Shown: positions 36,959 through 44,935 of the stretch, piece after piece | Layout of the letters: the number at the start of each line of letters is the position of its first letter | Numbering within the stretch: position 1 is the stretch's first letter | NCBI RefSeq assembly: GCF_000963885.1 | Contig: NZ_BALE01000029.1 | Location: 1 to 55,091 of the forward strand | Length of the DNA: 55,091 nucleotides | Reading direction: 5' to 3' | From: Tanticharoenia sakaeratensis NBRC 103193 | GTDB taxonomy: Bacteria; Pseudomonadota; Alphaproteobacteria; Acetobacterales; Acetobacteraceae | Translations under genes and position numbers: made by a program | Notes under the pieces: generated by a model | Seen by the model: only the letters and a program-made list of their open reading frames with translations | Databases searched by the model: none | Told to the model about the DNA's origin: nothing

Positions 36959-37834
36959 TCAGATCCGGATGGTCGCGGCCAGATGCATGAACCCGTCGAG
37001 ATAGGCGGACGCCGTGCCCTTGCGATGGCCGAGATGGATCGACTTTGCGATCCCTTCACCGAGCCGCACTGCCTTCACTCCCGGAACGCCCCGCAGGAGC
37101 CAGTCCGGAATGGAACTGACGGCCCGACCCGAGGCCACCAGCCGCAACATCAGATCGGTCGTTTCCACCGTGCGGTGACGGCGCGGCACAGCATGGGCTG
37201 GTGCAAGGAAGCGGGTGTAGATATCCAGTCTCTCCCGGGCGACGGGATAGGTGATGAGAGTCTCGCTGGTCATATCCTGAGGCTCGACGCGAGGTTTTCG
37301 CGCCAAAGGGTGCGTCTCGGCAACGGCCAGGACCAGCTCGTAGTCGAACACGCCCTTGTATTCGAGCTCCGGATGCTCGATCGGGTCGGGCGTGACGAGC
37401 AGGTCGATCTCATGGCTCAGAAGCGCGTCCAGCCCGCCGAACTGGAAAGCCGTTGTCACGTCCAGATCGACGTCGGGCCATTCCGACAGGAACGGGTCTA
37501 CCACGCGCATCAACCAGTCCTGACAGGGATGACATTCCATTCCCACCCGGATCGCACCACGCCGTCCGCGAGCGAAGTCTTCCAGCACCGCGGTGCCATA
37601 TTCGAGTTGCGGCAGCACCCGTATTGCCAGTCCCAGAAGATAATCCCCTGCAAGCGTCAGCCGCAGCTTGCGCCCCTCGCGCTCCCAGAGCTTGACGACA
37701 TAGCGCTCTTCGAAACGGCGCACCGCGTGGCTGAGCGCGGATTGCGTCAGGCCGAGCTGGTCGGCCGCCTGAGTCAGGCTGCCGGTCCGGTCGACCTCGC
37801 GCAGAATGGTTAGAACCTGGATATCAATCATCAT
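36959..37834 (-). CDS. metR: LysR-family regulator, MetR-like
   Basis: A 291-residue LysR regulator. The winged HTH occupies the first 60 residues (LTILREVDRTGSLTQAADQLGLTQSALSHAVRRFEER). The effector domain opens RVGMECHPCQDWLMRVVDPFLSEWPDVDLDV, closely like RIAIECHSCIQWL in E. coli MetR, and continues with FDYELVLAVAETHPLA and SETLITYPVARERLDIYTRFLAPA, also MetR-like. MetR senses homocysteine and controls methionine genes, so control of mesX-mesD downstream and perhaps the divergent flavin reductase is a good inference. Two adjacent ATGs (37834 and 37831) could start it. A perfect inverted repeat abuts the start. Confidence 0.85.
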   Translation of the reverse strand: MMIDIQVLTILREVDRTGSLTQAADQLGLTQSALSHAVRRFEERYVVKLWEREGRKLRLTLAGDYLLGLAIRVLPQLEYGTAVLEDFARGRRGAIRVGMECHPCQDWLMRVVDPFLSEWPDVDLDVTTAFQFGGLDALLSHEIDLLVTPDPIEHPELEYKGVFDYELVLAVAETHPLARKPRVEPQDMTSETLITYPVARERLDIYTRFLAPAHAVPRRHRTVETTDLMLRLVASGRAVSSIPDWLLRGVPGVKAVRLGEGIAKSIHLGHRKGTASAYLDGFMHLAATIRI

Positions 37835-37854
37835 GCATGAGCCTTCGTCATGCA
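37834..37854. promoter_or_regulatory. Inverted repeat with T-N11-A core at the metR start
   Basis: TGCATGA (37834-37840) and TCATGCA (37848-37854) are perfect inverted repeats around a 7-base spacer, containing the T-N11-A pattern typical of LysR regulators. It touches the metR start codon, so autoregulation is the likely purpose. Confidence 0.45.
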
Positions 37855-38184
37855 GTTTCCCGTATCACGGTTTTCCCGTCATACGGAGGAGGGTGCGTCA
37901 TATGGCGAGAGGGGAATGGATGGTGTGCGTCACGACCACCGCACGAGACCAACCTTCCATAATCGCGCATCGCCGCGCTGTGTCGCAGGTCTCACAGTCT
38001 GACCTCGACCTGCCGTCAAAAGGTGGCGGGCGCAGATGGCGGTATGCAGGTGATGGCGGCATACTGAGGGTCCCGGTGACTTTCAATGAGAGCATACAGC
38101 GTCGTCAGTCACGGTTATCCTCGCCGAGCGTCTTCATGCGAAGCGAATGCTGATTTCCGGTCTCACGAACGAGAAGCCCATGCC
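37855..38184. other. Divergent promoter region, metR and flavin reductase-like gene
   Basis: About 330 bases with no credible gene. It must contain promoters for both divergent genes; none could be pinned to a convincing -35/-10 pair. Confidence 0.35.
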
Positions 38185-38814
38185 ATGATCAACCGTCCAA
38201 CTGCCTGTCACAGCTACACGCCCGCTGACGGGCATCGCCTTGCCCATGACCCGTTCAACGCGATCGTCGGCCCGCGCCCGATCGGATGGATCGGCAGCGT
38301 CGATCAGGCAGGCCGCGTCAATCTCGCGCCCTACAGCTTTTTCAATGCCTTCAATTACCATCCGCCGATCATCGGCTTTGCGAGCATCGGCGAGAAGGAC
38401 ACGCTTGCCAATCTGCGCGAGACACGGGTCTTCACCTGGAACCTCGCTACGCGCGCCCTCGCTGCCGCCATGAACGAGACCTCCGCCCCGCTGCCGCGCG
38501 GTGAAGACGAGGCGGCCCGTGCTGGCCTTGCCATGATCCCGTCGGACGTTATCGCCGCGCCATGCGTAGCCGACAGCCCTGTGCAGTTCGAGTGTCGCGT
38601 CACGCAGTTCCTGCGTCTTCTAGGTGCCGATGGCGGGTCGACTCCCGCCGAAATGGCCTTCGGCGAGGTGGTACGTGTCCACATCCGCGCCGATCTGGTA
38701 CGCGACGGTCACTACAACGCCTACGCTCCCGGCGTCATCCTTCGCGCCGGCGGCCCGGCGGATTATATTGAGGTCGATCCCGGCGCCGTATTCCGGATCA
38801 CCCGGCCTCAGTAA
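38185..38814 (+). CDS. Flavin reductase-like FMN-binding protein
   Basis: A 209-residue protein of the flavin reductase-like split-barrel family (DIM6/NTAB group). Family marks are NAIVGPRPIGWIGSVDQAGRVNLAPYSFFNAFNYHPPIIGFASI, which binds FMN, then KDTLANLRETRVFTWNLATRALAAAMNETSAPLPRGEDEAARAGL, and VQFECRVTQF. Such enzymes use NAD(P)H to make FMNH2 for partner monooxygenases, or bind FMN for other redox work. ATG 38185 is chosen; the 33 codons upstream have no homology. It is divergent from metR, suggesting a role with the oxygen-requiring MesD/MesX pair, or supply of FMNH2 to the desulfurisation enzymes at 11-18 kb. Both are inference. Confidence 0.82.
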   Translation: MINRPTACHSYTPADGHRLAHDPFNAIVGPRPIGWIGSVDQAGRVNLAPYSFFNAFNYHPPIIGFASIGEKDTLANLRETRVFTWNLATRALAAAMNETSAPLPRGEDEAARAGLAMIPSDVIAAPCVADSPVQFECRVTQFLRLLGADGGSTPAEMAFGEVVRVHIRADLVRDGHYNAYAPGVILRAGGPADYIEVDPGAVFRITRPQ

Positions 38815-38902
38815 GAGGCTTTGACGCGAAACCGGCCTCATGACCGCATTTACGGAAAGTATGTATTTCCTTCTTTTCTGTTTTTAAAGTCTATACGCAA
38901 CC

Positions 38903-39172
38903 GTGCTGTTCCTCTCAGCGGCTGACTGCATCGGCGCCGCCGCTCTGTTCGTTGCCCGTTTCGGTCTGTCGCTCCTGTTCCTGACGGCGGGATGGGGCAA
39001 GGCAGCGGATTTTACCGGTACGATCGCCTACATGGCCCAGGCGGCCGCACCGTTTCCTGCAGTGTGCGCGCTTATCGCCACGATCGTCGAAATCGGCGCC
39101 GGTACCGCGTCGACTCTTGGCATCGCTGTCACGCCAGTTACTGGCTTCCTCGCGGCCTATACAGATCGCTGA
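38903..39172 (+). pseudogene. Truncated DoxX-family membrane protein
   Basis: A GTG start opens 89 codons similar to the first two-thirds of DoxX-type proteins: ALFVARFGLSLLFLTAGWGKAADFTGTIAYMAQAAAPFPAVCALIATIVEIGAGTASTLGIAVTPVTGFLAAYT. It ends abruptly with DR and a stop. Normal DoxX proteins have about 130-150 residues with a fourth helix, missing here. The downstream bases do not continue the family in other frames that I can see, so a deletion or rearrangement near 39165 is likely. Confidence 0.65.
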
Positions 39173-39560
39173 TGAACCATAATCTGGACCAGCAGTGTCA
39201 CGATACGAATGGATATGGTCAAGCACATCGACCATCCGGTCCTCTGCCCTTCGCCTTCTGAACTGACTCTCTCAATGACCATTTGGCGATCCGCCGAACG
39301 GCTGCGAGCGTTGCATTCAGATATCTGAGCGAGCAGATGACTCAACAACTATTCATAATATCTTAACTAAACAGAAGGCGGACAACCCACACAGGTAAAA
39401 TGGGGTCCGAGTGTGATATCAAGAGGTGAGGTCAAAACTCCACGACAGGTCAGATACTGTGATGATCGACGTGTAAAAGTCACAGCCCGGTCGGTAGTCC
39501 GGGGGGCCTTTACGCTCGTGCAAGTTTTTCCGCCTGATCGGGAAGAAGCCACCGGCACGT
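39173..39560. other. AT-richer noncoding stretch
   Basis: Nearly 400 bases with several stop codons in all frames and lower GC near 39340-39420. No gene was recognised; it probably contains debris from the truncated DoxX gene. Confidence 0.4.
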
Positions 39561-39582
39561 CCTTTTCTGTGAACAGAAAAGG
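39561..39582. repeat. 22-base near-continuous palindrome upstream of DUF6640-like gene
   Basis: CCTTTTCTGT (39561-39570) and ACAGAAAAGG (39573-39582) are perfectly complementary, separated by GA. The palindrome ends eight bases before the ATG at 39591. It could be an operator or a translation-affecting hairpin. Confidence 0.5.
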
Positions 39583-39590
39583 TGTGTCCT

Positions 39591-39994
39591 ATGTTTATTG
39601 CTAGAGAGATGATCGCTTTTGTCGCAATTTATGGTGGCCTGGGCGGCTTGATCTTTGACGCGGTGATACCTGCGACCGCGCGCCAGCATATACGAAATCC
39701 GAAGTGGCCGCCCCATGCCAAGTTCCATAACGGGCAGACGATCCTTTTGGGATTTTGCAGCGCTGCCATTATCATTGCATTGCTGTTCGCTTTACCCTTG
39801 AGCCTTGGCAGCTACTTGCTCGCGGCCGCCTACTTCCTCTGCATGTTGATGGCACCCGCTTCTCAGGCACCGCCTGGAGCGACTCTGAGTTCGTGGCGAT
39901 AAACCCGACACCATTCGGCATTCCAGTGCAGAAATGTGTAAGCTTGCTTGCCTCCACTGTTGTTTTGATGGCTGTGCTGATAGCCGTCGTATAG
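39591..39994 (+). pseudogene. DUF6640-like small membrane protein, frameshifted
   Basis: ATG 39591 gives MFIAREMIAFVAIYGGLGGLIFDAVIPATARQHIRNPKWPPHAKFHNGQTILLGFCSAAIIIALLFALPLSLGSYLLAAAYFLCMLMAPAS. This is the N-terminal part of a four-helix DUF6640-like protein; the NPKWPPHAKFHNGQT signature is distinctive. At about 39860 the frame slips. The other frame continues with FSGTAWSDSEFVAINPTPFGIPVQKCVSLLASTVVLMAVLIAVV to the stop at 39994. One missing base would restore a protein of about 134 residues. It may be a recent pseudogene or a sequencing error. Function is unknown. Confidence 0.75.
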
Positions 39995-40061
39995 CCAATC
40001 CACCGCGATATTCTTTGCTGCTGATGTCCTGGGTGAAGTGACCACTACCCGTCTGTTGCCA

Positions 40062-40958
40062 TCATCGTTCAGTCATCCCTTCTGCAGCCAGCCATGCAAC
40101 GAACCGGCCAGCGGGCGTGTCGCTGTCGATGCCGGTGGGAATCAGGGCCACGTAACCGGTGCGGGACACCTCGATCTGCGGTAGGGGTGTCACAAGGCGA
40201 CCTGCCGCGATGTCGATATCGAGCATCGGGAGTGGACCGATGCCCACACCCAACCCATCCAGCACGGCCTGCCGGGTCATGAAGAAATGGTCGAACACGG
40301 TGCGGGAACGGCTGATCAGATGCGGCAGGCCCGCGGCTTGCAGCCAGTCGGTCCAGTCCCCCGGCCGCGTCTCACTGGCCAGGAGCGTGTGGCCTTCAAG
40401 ATCTGCAGGGCTCAGGATCGGCCGCTCTGCGAACAGCGCCGGGCTCATGATCAGCGTATCGACATCGTCCAGCACAGGCATGGCGCGATGATGCGGCCAT
40501 GCACCGGCACTCGCCACGCCGCGTCGGATGGCGACGTCAAAGCCGCCGCGAAGTTCCTCGTGCACTGTTGAGACAGTCGTCACGACCACTTCCACCGATG
40601 GATATGCGCCGTGGAAAAGCGCCAGCCTTGGAATCAGCCAGCGCATGGCGAAGCTGGCAGGCGCATTGACGCGCAGGATCCGTCGCGCATCGGGCCGTCC
40701 ACATGCTTCGGCAGCCGCCGTTACCCGCTCGAAAGCACCGCTGACCTCGGCCGCAAAAATGCGCGCCGTCGGCGTCGCGACCATGCGTCGCCCGGATCGG
40801 CTGAACAGCCGCTGGCCCATCCAATTCTCCAGCAAGGCGATCTGACGGCTGACCGCGCCATGCGTCAGACCGAGTTCCGACGCGGCCTCGGCATAACTGC
40901 CCGTCCGTGCCGCCACTTCGAAAACACGCAGAGCATTGAGGGGAGGCAAGCGACGCAT
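40062..40958 (-). CDS. LysR-family regulator, GcvA-like
   Basis: A 298-residue LysR regulator of the GcvA/AmpR-like subgroup, whose N-terminus reads RRLPPLNALRVFEVAARTGSYAEAASELGLTHGAVSRQIALLE. The effector domain has LRVNAPASFAMRWLIPRLALFHGAYPSVEVVVTT, FDVAIRRG and the FDHFFMTRQAVLDGLGVGIGPLPM segment, which are subgroup hallmarks. It is divergent from the MFS gene 99 bases away and probably controls it in response to an unknown effector. The gap contains a perfect 9-base inverted repeat. Confidence 0.88.
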   Translation of the reverse strand: MRRLPPLNALRVFEVAARTGSYAEAASELGLTHGAVSRQIALLENWMGQRLFSRSGRRMVATPTARIFAAEVSGAFERVTAAAEACGRPDARRILRVNAPASFAMRWLIPRLALFHGAYPSVEVVVTTVSTVHEELRGGFDVAIRRGVASAGAWPHHRAMPVLDDVDTLIMSPALFAERPILSPADLEGHTLLASETRPGDWTDWLQAAGLPHLISRSRTVFDHFFMTRQAVLDGLGVGIGPLPMLDIDIAAGRLVTPLPQIEVSRTGYVALIPTGIDSDTPAGRFVAWLAAEGMTER

Positions 40959-40967
40959 AAAACCCGT

Positions 40968-41010
40968 GAAAAAAGCTGACGATTATGGTGATTTTATTCC
41001 CGCTTTTTTC
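40968..41010. promoter_or_regulatory. Inverted repeat between LysR and MFS genes
   Basis: GAAAAAAGC (40968-40976) and GCTTTTTTC (41002-41010) are exact inverted repeats, 25 bases apart, within the 99-base divergent promoter region. It could be a two-half-site regulator target. Confidence 0.4.
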
Positions 41011-41033
41011 TGAAAAGTCACGTCTTTAAGGTT

Positions 41034-41052
41034 GTCCGCAGGAGGAGCGGAC
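41034..41052 (+). promoter_or_regulatory. Hairpin presenting the ribosome-binding site of the MFS gene in its loop
   Basis: GTCCGC (41034-41039) pairs with GCGGAC (41047-41052), leaving the seven-base loop AGGAGGA, which is a near-perfect Shine-Dalgarno, five bases before ATG 41058. The hairpin could tune initiation or mRNA stability. Confidence 0.5.
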
Positions 41053-41057
41053 GCACC

Positions 41058-42248
41058 ATGCAGACAAGCATTGTCATGACATCCGAGCGCCAGACCGCGC
41101 GTCCTCAGGAACAGCGCCGGGGGCTGTTGGCTGCGTACCTCGCTCACGCACTGCACGATGGCTATACGGACGGGCTCTATGCCTTCCTGCCGGTCTGGCA
41201 ATCGCAATTTGGCCTTTCCTACGCCGGACTCGCGATCGTGCGTGCGCTTTATTTCGGTACGATGGGCGGACTGCAGATGCCTGCCGACCGCCTGCTGAAC
41301 GGCAGATCACCCCGCGTCGCACTGGTCCTGTCCACGCTGATCGCCGCAAGCGGTTTCGCGGTCATGGCGGTTCCGATGGGGTTTGCCGGTTTGTGCTGTG
41401 GCCTCGTGCTCGCAGGCGTCGGGTCAAGTATCCAGCATCCCCGGGCGTCACTGCTGGTCACCGAAAGCTATGGCACGGCGGCACGACGCCCTCTGGGGCT
41501 CTATAATTTCTCGGGCGATCTGGGCAAGGCGATCCTGCCAGCCCTCATCGCCCTTCTGCTGCCGGTCTCCGCCTGGCGGCCGGTTGCGGGTCTTCTGGCG
41601 CTGCTGGGTCTGTTGCTGGCCCTTGTGCTGACGGGGGTCATGACCCGGGAGGTGGCAGGCAGCCCCCTGGCGCCGCGACAGCAGCAGTCCCGGAGCGGCG
41701 GGTCGGGCTTCGCCTGGCTGCTGGCAATCGGCGCTTTCGATACCGCGACACGGATGGGCTATCTGCTGTTCCTCCCGTTTCTTGCCCATGGTCGCGGCGG
41801 CTCTTCGGCGACGGTCGGGATCGCCCTGGCGCTGCTTTTTGCCGGAGGCGCGCTGGGAAAGGCGACGTGCGGGTGGCTGGCCGATCATCTCAGTGTCGTC
41901 GGGAACGTCGTGGCAACGGAGACGCTGACGTCGCTCCTGATCGTTGTCACGCTGTTCACCCCGCTGACGGGAACGCTGCTGCTTCTTCCCCTGCTGGGGA
42001 TCGTCCTGAACGGCACGTCATCCGTCCTCTATGGAACGGTGCCAGACCTCGCGCCGGGTGGCGACACTAGCCGGGCTTTCGCGGTGTTCTACACCGGGGT
42101 GATCGGTGCGGGCGGGCTGGCGCCCATCGCCTACGGTGCCATTGCCGATCATACCAGCCGGACCACGGGCAATCTGGCGGCGGCCGCGACGGCGCTGCTG
42201 ATTGTGCCCATGGTGCTTCGGCTGGAGTCCTCGCTGAAAAAAGCGTGA
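41058..42248 (+). CDS. MFS transporter (fosmidomycin-resistance-like)
   Basis: A 396-residue major facilitator protein with 12 predicted helices. The opening AYLAHALHDGYTDGLYAFLPVWQSQFGLSYAGLAIVRALYFGTMGGLQMPADRLLNG recalls the Fsr-like group. A central positively charged loop (TREVAGSPLAPRQQQSRSGG) separates the halves, and GASSIQHP-like and GTSSVLYGTVPDLAP segments are present. It may export a toxic or metabolic compound; the substrate cannot be read from sequence. It is divergent from, and probably controlled by, the LysR gene. Confidence 0.85.
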   Translation: MQTSIVMTSERQTARPQEQRRGLLAAYLAHALHDGYTDGLYAFLPVWQSQFGLSYAGLAIVRALYFGTMGGLQMPADRLLNGRSPRVALVLSTLIAASGFAVMAVPMGFAGLCCGLVLAGVGSSIQHPRASLLVTESYGTAARRPLGLYNFSGDLGKAILPALIALLLPVSAWRPVAGLLALLGLLLALVLTGVMTREVAGSPLAPRQQQSRSGGSGFAWLLAIGAFDTATRMGYLLFLPFLAHGRGGSSATVGIALALLFAGGALGKATCGWLADHLSVVGNVVATETLTSLLIVVTLFTPLTGTLLLLPLLGIVLNGTSSVLYGTVPDLAPGGDTSRAFAVFYTGVIGAGGLAPIAYGAIADHTSRTTGNLAAAATALLIVPMVLRLESSLKKA

Positions 42249-42313
42249 TCCGGCGGGAAGCGGCAACACCCGGCAATTACGGCGCGCAGCATTGCAATCG
42301 GGAGACACATATT

Positions 42314-42745
42314 ATGGTGGACGATACGAACAACAGGACAGGTGGCTGCCATTGTGGCGCGGTGCGTTTCGCGGTGACGCTCAGCGACGGCTTCACATCA
42401 ATCCGGCGTTGCACCTGCTCATACTGCCGGATGCGTGGTGCGGTCGCCGCCATGGCGGCAATGGGCGGGATCAGGATCCTGCAGGGTGAGGACACGCTGA
42501 CGTGTTACCGCTTCAACACGGGAACGGCACAGCATTTCTTCTGTTCCCGGTGTGGCATTCACACACACCACCAGCGACGTTCCGACCCGAACCTGCATGC
42601 CGTGAACGTGGCCTGTCTGGACGGGATCAGCCCGTTCGATTTTCCAGATGTTCCGGTGATGGACGGGGTCAATCATCCGAACGACACTGGCCACCCGGCG
42701 CGGCAGGCCGGTGTTCTGCGCTTTAAGCGCGCGGCAGGATGCTGA
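42314..42745 (+). CDS. GFA-family (glutathione-dependent formaldehyde-activating-like) zinc protein
   Basis: A 143-residue protein of the GFA/CENP-V family. Zinc-binding cysteines occur as GGCHCGAVRF (structural site), RRCTCSYCRMRG and FFCSRCGIHTHH (catalytic site). Family members bind zinc, and some add glutathione to formaldehyde; most are uncharacterised. Start ATG 42314 follows GGGAGA at good spacing, and the earlier codons are noncoding. It lies 65 bases after the MFS gene and may be co-transcribed with it. Confidence 0.88.
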   Translation: MVDDTNNRTGGCHCGAVRFAVTLSDGFTSIRRCTCSYCRMRGAVAAMAAMGGIRILQGEDTLTCYRFNTGTAQHFFCSRCGIHTHHQRRSDPNLHAVNVACLDGISPFDFPDVPVMDGVNHPNDTGHPARQAGVLRFKRAAGC

Positions 42746-42794
42746 ATTTTCTCAAGTCCAGACGACGGCAACGCATCTCGATATTTGCTCGCTG

Positions 42795-43700
42795 CTATCT
42801 GCTGCTCATGGCTTTGGCGTAGCGCATCGGCGACATTCCGACGTGACGGGCGAAAGCTGTGCTGAACGTGCTTCCCGAGCCATAGCCGACCTGGGCTGCG
42901 ATATGCTCGATTGCCAACTCCCGCGTGCGCAGAAGGCGCCTGGCAAGCGCCATGCGCCATGCCAGCAGATATTCCATCGGCGGATGCCCGACGATGCGAC
43001 TGAAACGCGCGAAGAATGCCGAGCGCGACATTCCGGCCTCGGCGGCAAGATCGACAACGGTCCAGGGATGCGCTGGCCGCGCGTGCATGGACCTTAAGGC
43101 CGAGGCCAGTCGGCCGTCCGCCAGCCCACGAGAGAGGCTCGGCATTGACGTCACGTCGGCCCCGCATCGAAGCGCCTCGATGAGCAGCACCTCGAGCAGA
43201 CGCTCCAGGATCACCTCCCGCCCTGGTCGGGAATGGCGCGTCTCATCGGCCACCAGCTTCAGCAGAAGTGCCAGCCGCGGCTCGCCGCTGGCGACGATCA
43301 TCGCGGGCAACAGGGAAACGAGCAACGCAGCGTCGGGAGAGACGAAGCTGCAGAGTCCGACCTGCATCCTGAGATTGACCGGCTCGTCGGGCTGTCCCAC
43401 CCGAAAACGCCCCTCGCCAATTTCTATCGGCATCATTGCAATCCCATGAGGGGGTGCGTCGATGCTTTCAACGACATGATCGTTGGTCGAAGGAGACAAC
43501 ACGAAATCCCCCTTTCGCACGATGAGCGGCGGTCGACCGGACGACACGACCCGGCATTCGCCCTCCAGGACCGCGAAAAAGACGGGCTTGCCCTCGATGT
43601 TGCGGCGGATGCGCCATCGTCCGGCATATTCGACGAGCTTGGAGTAACTGGCCGAGGGCCGGAGCAAAGTCACGATCTCGGTAAGCGGATCAACGGTCAT
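42795..43700 (-). CDS. AraC-family regulator with cupin-type sensor domain
   Basis: A 301-residue regulator. The N-terminal cupin_6-like sensor (YAGRWRIRRNIEGKPVFFAVLEGECRVV...VRKGDFVLSPSTNDHVVES) is followed by two C-terminal helix-turn-helix units (WTVVDLAAEAGMSRSAFFARFSRIVGHPPMEYLLAWRMALARRLL, then IEHIAAQVGYGSGSTFSTAFARHVGMSPMRYA). Start ATG 43700 is preferred over a frame 13 codons longer. It is divergent from an SDR gene 99 bases away; this AraC/oxidoreductase pairing is common and implies the SDR is its target. Confidence 0.88.
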   Translation of the reverse strand: MTVDPLTEIVTLLRPSASYSKLVEYAGRWRIRRNIEGKPVFFAVLEGECRVVSSGRPPLIVRKGDFVLSPSTNDHVVESIDAPPHGIAMMPIEIGEGRFRVGQPDEPVNLRMQVGLCSFVSPDAALLVSLLPAMIVASGEPRLALLLKLVADETRHSRPGREVILERLLEVLLIEALRCGADVTSMPSLSRGLADGRLASALRSMHARPAHPWTVVDLAAEAGMSRSAFFARFSRIVGHPPMEYLLAWRMALARRLLRTRELAIEHIAAQVGYGSGSTFSTAFARHVGMSPMRYAKAMSSR

Positions 43701-43733
43701 GACAGGACTATCGCCAATGGATTCGAGACAATC

Positions 43734-43747
43734 GACCATAGATGGTC
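43734..43747. promoter_or_regulatory. Palindrome between AraC and SDR genes
   Basis: GACCAT (43734-43739) and ATGGTC (43742-43747) form a 14-base palindrome around AG. A further copy of GACCATA starts at 43759, 25 bases on. They are plausible AraC-family binding elements in the divergent promoter region. Confidence 0.35.
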
Positions 43748-43799
43748 TCGCGATTCACGACCATATCTGGACAACCACATACGAAATCGGAGTGCGCTC

Positions 43800-44549
43800 A
43801 TGCCCACCGTTCTTGTCACCGGCTGTTCCTCGGGCTTCGGTCTCGAGACCGCAAAGCTGTTCCTCGAGAAAGGCTGGAACGTCATCGCCACGATGCGCCA
43901 GCCGAAGGCCGATCTTCTGCCTGTTTCAGACAACCTCACCGTCCTGCCGCTCGATGTCACCGATCCGGACAGCATCAGGAAAGTGGTCGAGCACGTCGGC
44001 GATCTCGACGTGATGGTCAACAATGCGGGAATTGGCGCCGCCGTGCCGATCGAACTGATCGAACCGGATACGGCGCGCCTGTTGTTTGAGACCAACACGC
44101 TCGGCACGCTGGCGACGATACAGGCGATCCTGCCCAGATTCCGTGAGCGCCGCGGCGGCACCATTATCAACGTCGCGTCGAGTGCGACGCTTAAGCCGCT
44201 GCCGCTCATCGGCGTCTACAGGGCGAGCAAGGCGGCCGTGAACGCACTCACCGAGAGCCTCGCAGTCGAAATGAAGCCGTTCGGCGTGCGTGTACATATC
44301 GTCCTGCCTGGACGCTCGCCCGAGACAAGCTTCGGCAGCAATGCCATGCCGCATTTGCGTGGACTGGACAACACTGACTACAAGCCGATGATCGAAGGCA
44401 TGATCGCGAACTTTCGCGACGAGAGCGGCCCGGTTACCCATGCTTCCGATGTGGCGGCGGCGATCTGGCGGGCAGCCACCGATCCGAGTGCACCGCTCAA
44501 AATCGCTGCCGGTGAAGATGCGGTCCAGTGGATGGCGGAGGCCGGATGA
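43800..44549 (+). CDS. Short-chain dehydrogenase/reductase
   Basis: A 249-residue classical SDR. The cofactor motif is TGCSSGFGLE (about residues 7-16), the structural NNAG is present as MVNNAGIG, and the catalytic set is Ser in NVASSA with YRASK (Y-x-x-x-K). The N-terminus without acidic residues after strand 2 (ATMRQPKADL, Arg present) suggests NADPH preference. The closest general type is the SDR seen next to AraC regulators in Proteobacteria; the substrate is unknown. GGAG lies eight bases before ATG 43800. Confidence 0.88.
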   Translation: MPTVLVTGCSSGFGLETAKLFLEKGWNVIATMRQPKADLLPVSDNLTVLPLDVTDPDSIRKVVEHVGDLDVMVNNAGIGAAVPIELIEPDTARLLFETNTLGTLATIQAILPRFRERRGGTIINVASSATLKPLPLIGVYRASKAAVNALTESLAVEMKPFGVRVHIVLPGRSPETSFGSNAMPHLRGLDNTDYKPMIEGMIANFRDESGPVTHASDVAAAIWRAATDPSAPLKIAAGEDAVQWMAEAG

Positions 44550-44760
44550 CCACACCTTGCTAAACGAACGACTGCTCTCAGCTATCGAGAGCAGTCGACA
44601 GTGTAACTATGTCGGAATGACTTGGCCAGCCGCGAGCTACTGTGATTCTTCTCGCTGGCAGGGGCTGTCTTCCATGCTCGACATTTGGCTGTTCCAGCCG
44701 CAGTCAGCTCAATCTATCTGCCGAGCTGTGTACCAATCATCTTTCCTGCCGGAAGCTCAT
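44550..44760. other. Noncoding stretch
   Basis: About 210 bases after the SDR gene with no supportable gene. It runs into the MgtE-like fragment. Confidence 0.3.
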
Positions 44761-44935
44761 TTACTGACCCTTGTGGCCGAACAGAAGCGCAGCAGTCGAC
44801 GTGATCCGAGAGTTCGGGTCTACGATGTAGCTGACGTCGAACCGTTCTTCCTGATCTTCTCACGACGCATGTTTTCGATAACCTGTTCTACTGTGCGCTG
44901 CGGGTCAAAGATGACTGTGTCAGCGGTCAGTCGAG
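44761..44935 (-). pseudogene. MgtE/CBS-domain fragment
   Basis: Minus-strand bases read LTADTVIFDPQRTVEQVIENMRREKIRK and then, after a one-base shift, ERFDVSYIVDPNSRITSTAALLFGHKG to a stop. The pattern TVxFDPxxTVEQVIENMRRE...SYIVDPxxRI is that of a CBS domain as in MgtE magnesium channels. Only about 55 codons survive, with a frameshift, and the rest of the gene is absent. The fragment overlaps the 3' end of the CtaG-like gene, suggesting that a rearrangement joined them. Confidence 0.5.
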
